Assembly: GCA_947302065.1 (NCBI GenBank)
Contig: CAMYUO010000036.1
Location: 1 to 9,673 of the forward strand
Direction: 5' to 3'
DNA from: an uncultured Clostridia bacterium
GTDB taxonomy: Bacteria; Bacillota; Clostridia; Oscillospirales; Ruminococcaceae
Length of the DNA: 9,673 nt
Shown here: positions 6,000 through 9,673 of the stretch, one piece after another
How positions within the stretch are numbered: the stretch's first letter is position 1
Layout: each line of letters opens with the position of its first letter
Notes under the pieces: generated by a model
What the model was told of the DNA's origin: nothing
The model's input: only the letters and a program-made list of their open reading frames with translations
The model's database searches: none
Made by a program: the position numbers and the translations under genes

Positions 6000-8777
6000 A
6001 TGAAAAGATCCCTGACCAAAGATACCTTTCGTGAGATAAGGCATTCAATGGGAAGATTTCTCTCCATATTTGCGATCGTCGCACTCGGCTGCGGCTTCTT
6101 TGCGGGCATAAAGGCAACTATGCCCGATATGGTCGATTCTGCCAACGACTACTTTGAGGAAAATCGCCTTATGGACTACAAAATGATGTCCACCATTGGC
6201 GTGCGTTCGCAGGACGTTGAGGCTGTCAAAAAGGCTGATAACGTCGAGGGCGCAGCGGCGGCGTATTCCAAAGAGGTCTTTTACTATTACAACGAGCAGA
6301 ACTATGTGCTCAAAGCGCTGTCATACAGCGAAAAGACAGATGACGATAACCCCAATAAGCTCAACCGACCTGTTCTTGTCGAGGGAAGATTTCCCGATAG
6401 CCCCGGCGAGTGCCTTATCGAGAATAAGCTCTCAGGTCCGTCAAGCTTTAAGATAGGCAACACCATCGAGCTTAAGGACACCGACGAAAAAGCCGATATC
6501 AAGGATTCGCTCGGCAGCAGTGAGTATAAGATTGTCGGTATCTGCGTTTCACCGATGTATATCGGCTTCAAGCGTGACAACACCAGGGCGGGCAACGGCT
6601 CGATAACCTGCAATCTGTATCTTCCCGAAACGGAGTTCAAGGCAGGGTATTACACCGAGCTTTATGTTCGCTTTAAGGATATCCACGACATCGACCAGTT
6701 CAGTGATGAATACAAGGACAAGGTCGATGATATAAAGTCAGACGCTTATGATACGTTTAAAAAGAGCGTCACCGAGCGTTATGACAAAACAGTTTCGCAG
6801 GCAAAGCATGAGCTTGACTTTGCAAAGCAGCAGGCGGATGACCTGCAAACGCTGCTCTCGCTTGACAAAAACGGTCTGCTGCAGCTTGATAAAAAGCTTG
6901 AGGCTCAGCAAAAACAGATTGAGCAGTCTGACAGCCTGCTCAAAGAGATAGACATCGAGCAGGTGCAGACGCAGCGCAAGCTGGTCGCAGGGCTTCTTGG
7001 TGATATCAAAAGCGGAAAGAGCGATACCGCCGACGGATTGAAAGCACAGCTTGACGAGGCAAAGCAGGGAATAGAGCAGGGCGAAAAAGCGATCTCCGAG
7101 ATACCCGAGCTGAGATTCTACGGCTTTGACCGCTTTGAAGCAAGCTCAGATTACAGTTCATACTGCGGCGATGCCAACAAGATAGATTCTATCTCAAAGG
7201 TTTTCCCCGTGTTCTTTATCCTCATAGCCTGCCTTGTCTGTCTGACAACGATGACAAGAATGGTCGATGAACACCGCATAACGATAGGCACATACAAGGC
7301 TCTCGGTTACAGCAGTTCAAAGATAGCCTCGAAATATCTTTTCTACGGCGCATCTGCTGCGGTGCTCGGCAGCTGTATCGGCACGGTGATAGGCTTGCAG
7401 GTGTTCCCGTATATCATTTACAGCTGCTATAAGATAATGTACAATATCCCGTCGATAGACACACCGTTCAAGCTGTGGTATATGATAGCCTGCTGTCTGG
7501 TGTCGGTGGTGTGCATATGCGGTGCAGTGCTGTATTCGTGCATGAAGGCTCTGCGCAGTCAGCCGTCTCAGCTGATGCGCCCGAAAGCTCCGCAAAGCGG
7601 CAGGAGAGTGCTGCTTGAACGTGTCGGCTTCGTGTGGTCGCACCTGTCGTTTCTCAGTAAGGTCACTGTGCGGAATCTGCTGCGCTACAAAAAGAGATTC
7701 TTTATGACCATTGTTGGCGTTGCAGGCTGCACAGCACTCATCATCACAGGCTTCGGCTTGAAGAATTCCATCTCAACGATAGTGTATAAACAGTTCGGCG
7801 AGGTGCTCGTCTATGACGGAGTGCTCGTGCTCAACACACAGAGCTTTACCGAGCAGCAGCTTTCCGATAAGCTGAGTTCGTTTGAACAGCTCAGTGACTT
7901 TACGCTTGCGCAGACGGTCGAGGGCGAGTGCCGCAATGACGGCAGCAACGCAAATGCCTCGCTCGTCGTTGTAAAAAACAGCAGCGACGTGCATAAGTAT
8001 CTGAGCCTTAACGATACTGATTCAAGCGGTAAGCTGGATATCGAAAAAGGCAGATGTGTCATCACCAAAAAGATGTCGATGCTTTTGCATATCAGGACGG
8101 GCGACGAGATAGAGTTTGAGCTTGACGGAGAAAAGAATGTTACGTTCACCGTCAGCGGCATTGCAGAAAACTATGCTATGCACTATATCTACGTTGACCC
8201 AGAGACATATGCAGATATCTACGGCAAAGACCCCGTGTACAATACCGCATATTTCAATCTGAAAAGCGACGCAGATGAGAGTGAGTTAAAAAACGGTGTC
8301 AACTCGTCCGATGAGTTTTACGGCATCTCGCTGATGAGCGAGGCAGGCAAGGACTTCCTCAAATCGCTCGACAGCCTTGATGCAGTCGTTGTGCTGCTGA
8401 TTGTCTGCGCAGGTCTGCTTGCGATAGTCGTGCTGTATAACCTTGCAAACATCAATATCACCGAGCGTGTGCGTGAGATAGCGACGATAAAAGTCCTCGG
8501 CTTTTACGATATCGAAACGTCGGCGTATATCTACCGTGAGAATATCATCACTGCGATACTCGGCATATTCGTCGGCTCGTTCGTCGGCATTATCCTGCAC
8601 CGTTTCGTCGTTATCACCAGCGAGGTCGATATAGTGCTTTTCAACCGCAGCCTCGTGTGGTGGGCGTTCCTGCTCGGCGCAGTGATAACCGCAGTTTTCA
8701 CGGTCATAGTAAACTTTGCACTGCATTTCAAACTAAAAAAGATAGATATGGTAGAATCAATGAAATCAGTGGAATAA
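6000..8777 (+). CDS. FtsX/MacB-type ABC transporter permease with coiled-coil domain
   Basis: Predicted 925-residue membrane protein. The ATG at 6000 lies 8 bases after AAGGAG. The order is: a first membrane helix (about 19-41); an extracellular region with a beta-rich part and then a Gln/Lys/Glu-rich coiled coil (about 257-368); the first FtsX core with helices near 401-421, 447-474 and 493-514 and the loop motif E-H-R-I-T-I-G-T-Y-K-A-L-G-Y; a second N-terminal helix near 567-586; another extracellular domain; and the second FtsX core near 795-815, 850-868 and 886-906 with R-V-R-E-I-A-T-I-K-V-L-G-F. That makes about eight helices in two half-permeases. Such proteins need a partner ATPase and usually act by mechanotransmission (lipoprotein or toxic-compound handling) rather than classical import. 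No ATPase gene is adjacent. It probably shares a transcript with the aminotransferase upstream. It is somewhat shorter than I expect for this Clostridia group. The substrate is unknown. Confidence 0.88.
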   Translation: MKRSLTKDTFREIRHSMGRFLSIFAIVALGCGFFAGIKATMPDMVDSANDYFEENRLMDYKMMSTIGVRSQDVEAVKKADNVEGAAAAYSKEVFYYYNEQNYVLKALSYSEKTDDDNPNKLNRPVLVEGRFPDSPGECLIENKLSGPSSFKIGNTIELKDTDEKADIKDSLGSSEYKIVGICVSPMYIGFKRDNTRAGNGSITCNLYLPETEFKAGYYTELYVRFKDIHDIDQFSDEYKDKVDDIKSDAYDTFKKSVTERYDKTVSQAKHELDFAKQQADDLQTLLSLDKNGLLQLDKKLEAQQKQIEQSDSLLKEIDIEQVQTQRKLVAGLLGDIKSGKSDTADGLKAQLDEAKQGIEQGEKAISEIPELRFYGFDRFEASSDYSSYCGDANKIDSISKVFPVFFILIACLVCLTTMTRMVDEHRITIGTYKALGYSSSKIASKYLFYGASAAVLGSCIGTVIGLQVFPYIIYSCYKIMYNIPSIDTPFKLWYMIACCLVSVVCICGAVLYSCMKALRSQPSQLMRPKAPQSGRRVLLERVGFVWSHLSFLSKVTVRNLLRYKKRFFMTIVGVAGCTALIITGFGLKNSISTIVYKQFGEVLVYDGVLVLNTQSFTEQQLSDKLSSFEQLSDFTLAQTVEGECRNDGSNANASLVVVKNSSDVHKYLSLNDTDSSGKLDIEKGRCVITKKMSMLLHIRTGDEIEFELDGEKNVTFTVSGIAENYAMHYIYVDPETYADIYGKDPVYNTAYFNLKSDADESELKNGVNSSDEFYGISLMSEAGKDFLKSLDSLDAVVVLLIVCAGLLAIVVLYNLANINITERVREIATIKVLGFYDIETSAYIYRENIITAILGIFVGSFVGIILHRFVVITSEVDIVLFNRSLVWWAFLLGAVITAVFTVIVNFALHFKLKKIDMVESMKSVE

Positions 8778-8793
8778 AAACAAAAGAAATTAT

Positions 8794-8799
8794 AGGAGG
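8794..8799 (+). promoter_or_regulatory. Ribosome binding site fixing the start at 8810
   Basis: A perfect AGGAGG lies 10 bases before ATG at 8810. The open frame extends back to 8657 inside the permease gene, but that upstream part has no such site and would overlap the permease by 120 bases, so 8810 is the start. Confidence 0.85.
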
Positions 8800-8809
8800 A
8801 GAACTAAAA

Positions 8810-9223
8810 ATGGAGTACAACATAGCTAATATATTCACAATTGTATTTTTTGCTGCACTGCTGGCATTGTGGATCTTTGTTGCGGTCAAAAAAGCGATCG
8901 CCTCGACAAAGGCAGATGAAAAGAAAACGGTAACGCAAACGCAAGCCAGCGCTAAGATACTGTTCAAGAGTGTAAATGAATATGATAAGACCAATCTTAC
9001 CAATCTGACCACTTATCATGTAAGGGAACTTTATCTTGACTGCCTTATTGACGGCGAGAAAAAGACCTTCCTGTGCAGCGAGTATATGTACAACTTTGTT
9101 CAGAAGGGCGAGACCTATGATGTCGTATATACATCGGATCATATAGAGCTGGACAGAAGGTATTATCCGGAGAATTTTGATGAATACTTTGTTGAAGGTG
9201 CTGAAGATGAAAGCGAAGATTAA
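8810..9223 (+). CDS. Small membrane-anchored protein, possibly DUF2500-like
   Basis: Predicted 137-residue protein. Residues 6-26 form one hydrophobic helix (I-F-T-I-V-F-F-A-A-L-L-A-L-W), followed by a positive patch (V-K-K) and a polar linker rich in Lys and Thr. Residues about 45-117 look like a small beta-rich domain: A-S-A-K-I-L-F-K-S-V, T-T-Y-H-V-R-E-L-Y-L-D-C-L-I, E-K-K-T-F-L-C, then G-E-T-Y-D-V-V-Y. This layout (one N-terminal helix, a strand with 'Y-x-V-x-F' type residues, then a 'L/F-V-x-K-G-D' turn) recalls the DUF2500 family (YhhM), but the match is by eye only. The C-terminus is strongly acidic. It starts 32 bases after the permease, with no terminator between them, and may be a late operon gene. 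The function is not recognised; the chance that the gene is real is high. Confidence 0.72.
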   Translation: MEYNIANIFTIVFFAALLALWIFVAVKKAIASTKADEKKTVTQTQASAKILFKSVNEYDKTNLTNLTTYHVRELYLDCLIDGEKKTFLCSEYMYNFVQKGETYDVVYTSDHIELDRRYYPENFDEYFVEGAEDESED

Positions 9224-9254
9224 AGTCAATAATTTTTAAGAATGAAGGATATAT

Positions 9255-9491
9255 ATGAACGAATTTGAAAACGCATTTGAGCTGGAAGAAGAAAACGAGT
9301 GCTGCTGCAAGTGCAGCTGCATCTGGAAGACCGTAGCGCTGATACTCATCGGCGTGCTCATCGGTTTTCTTATCTCGCCGATAAAGCACGGCACGACCGT
9401 TATCACCGAAAACGAGAACGTTGTCGTTAAGGGCGGCAAGAAGAAAAAGGGCAAAAAGAAAAACAAGAAATCGGAATGTGAGGAGAAGTAA
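9255..9491 (+). CDS. 78-residue Cys-cluster single-pass membrane protein
   Basis: A short hypothetical gene with ATG 5 bases after GAAGGA (9244-9249). The N-terminus (residues 1-15) is acidic, then five Cys fall within seven residues (16, 17, 18, 20, 22 in C-C-C-K-C-S-C), directly followed by a membrane helix (about 25-41, rich in Leu, Ile, Val, Gly). The C-terminus has a Lys-rich stretch (about 62-72) with a sixth Cys at 75. The basic tail suggests that the C-terminus is cytoplasmic and the Cys cluster faces outward, though a tail binding nucleic acid or the ribosome is also possible. The Cys could bind metal, form disulfides or carry lipid; nothing decides this. It ends three bases before ychF, whose ribosome binding site lies within its last codons, so the two are probably translated together. 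No family is recognised. Confidence 0.75.
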   Translation: MNEFENAFELEEENECCCKCSCIWKTVALILIGVLIGFLISPIKHGTTVITENENVVVKGGKKKKGKKKNKKSECEEK

Positions 9492-9494
9492 TTT

Positions 9495-9673
9495 ATGAAA
9501 CTTGGTATGGTAGGACTTCCGAACGTCGGAAAATCAACGCTGTTCAATGCGCTGACAAATGCGGGTGCGGAGTCTGCGAACTATCCGTTCTGCACTATCG
9601 AAAAGAACGTCGGTGTGGTAAGCGTTCCCGATGAGCGTCTTGACAAGCTCGCCGAGATGTATCACCCCGTTAA
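9495..9673 (+). CDS. ychF: Redox-regulated ATPase/GTPase YchF (N-terminal part)
   Basis: The first 59 codons of a gene that runs off the right edge. ATG at 9495 follows GAGGAG (9480-9485) by 9 bases. The start carries the P-loop G-L-P-N-V-G-K-S-T with Lys13, then N-A-L-T, and a switch I region [13 protein letters not shown] that is typical of the Obg-related YchF (EngD/Ola1) family; V-P-D-E-R-L-D-K-L follows, also standard. Known members are about 365 residues, bind ATP in preference to GTP because of a changed G4 motif (outside the window), associate with ribosomes, and affect stress responses and translation. The gene is probably translated together with the 78-residue protein just upstream. 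Confidence 0.95.
   Translation, partial: MKLGMVGLPNVGKSTLFNALTNAGAESANYPFCTIEKNVGVVSVPDERLDKLAEMYHPV

Noticed and set aside
8716..8757. Possible promoter (TTGCAC and TAGAAT) at the end of the permease gene
   Set aside because: The spacing between the two is 30 bases, far from 17, and no other good -35 pairs with the TAGAAT.
8657..8809. N-terminal extension of the 137-residue protein
   Set aside because: It overlaps the permease coding sequence in another frame, while a perfect AGGAGG precedes ATG 8810.
1..9673. tRNA, rRNA, insertion sequence, CRISPR array or phage gene
   Set aside because: No transposase, integrase, terminal repeats, cloverleaf or repeat-spacer pattern was seen on either strand.

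Overview
The window looks like chromosomal DNA of a Gram-positive gut or rumen Firmicute, most likely a Ruminococcus-type member of the Oscillospiraceae. The reasons are the tandem surface lipoproteins with long Thr-rich stalks, strong AGGAGG-type ribosome binding sites, consensus vegetative promoters, and Clostridia-type versions of the RqcP tail, the FtsX-like permease and YchF. All genes are on the + strand. No gene-free stretch exceeds about 132 bases (1136-1267). The species assignment is inference from protein style, not from a search.

Layout. (1) The end of an S4-domain RNA-binding protein, very like RqcP/YabO (to 157). (2) Four consecutive SGNH/GDSL-hydrolase lipoproteins (188-4612), each with a lipobox Cys at residue 22 and a C-terminal SGNH domain. 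They share one catalytic design but have four different stalks: a Thr-rich stalk with 27 consecutive Thr, a mixed Thr/Ser/Lys/Pro stalk, a short polar spacer, and two Ig-like domains plus a short Thr linker. (3) A PLP-dependent class I/II aminotransferase (4759-5952) followed by a 925-residue FtsX/MacB-type ABC permease (6000-8777) with no ATPase gene beside it. (4) A small membrane-anchored hypothetical protein (8810-9223). (5) A 78-residue single-pass protein with a cluster of five Cys (9255-9491), three bases upstream of (6) the start of the GTPase gene ychF, which runs off the right edge.

Transcription. Three promoters with 17-base spacers and extended -10 elements precede SGNH gene 2, SGNH gene 3 and the aminotransferase. 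Three hairpin terminators follow SGNH genes 1, 2 and 4. The implied units are rqcP-SGNH1, SGNH2, SGNH3-SGNH4, and aminotransferase-permease with possible read-through into the small genes and ychF.

How it may work. The four lipoproteins would be tethered to the outer face of the membrane and hold an esterase-type domain at different distances from it. Their substrate cannot be read from the sequence; ester-linked acetyl groups on plant or cell-wall polysaccharides are a family-based guess. The most unusual features are the tandem array with swapped stalks, the loss of the block II glycine in SGNH1, the different codon use of the SGNH2 catalytic half, and the Cys-cluster microprotein coupled to ychF.
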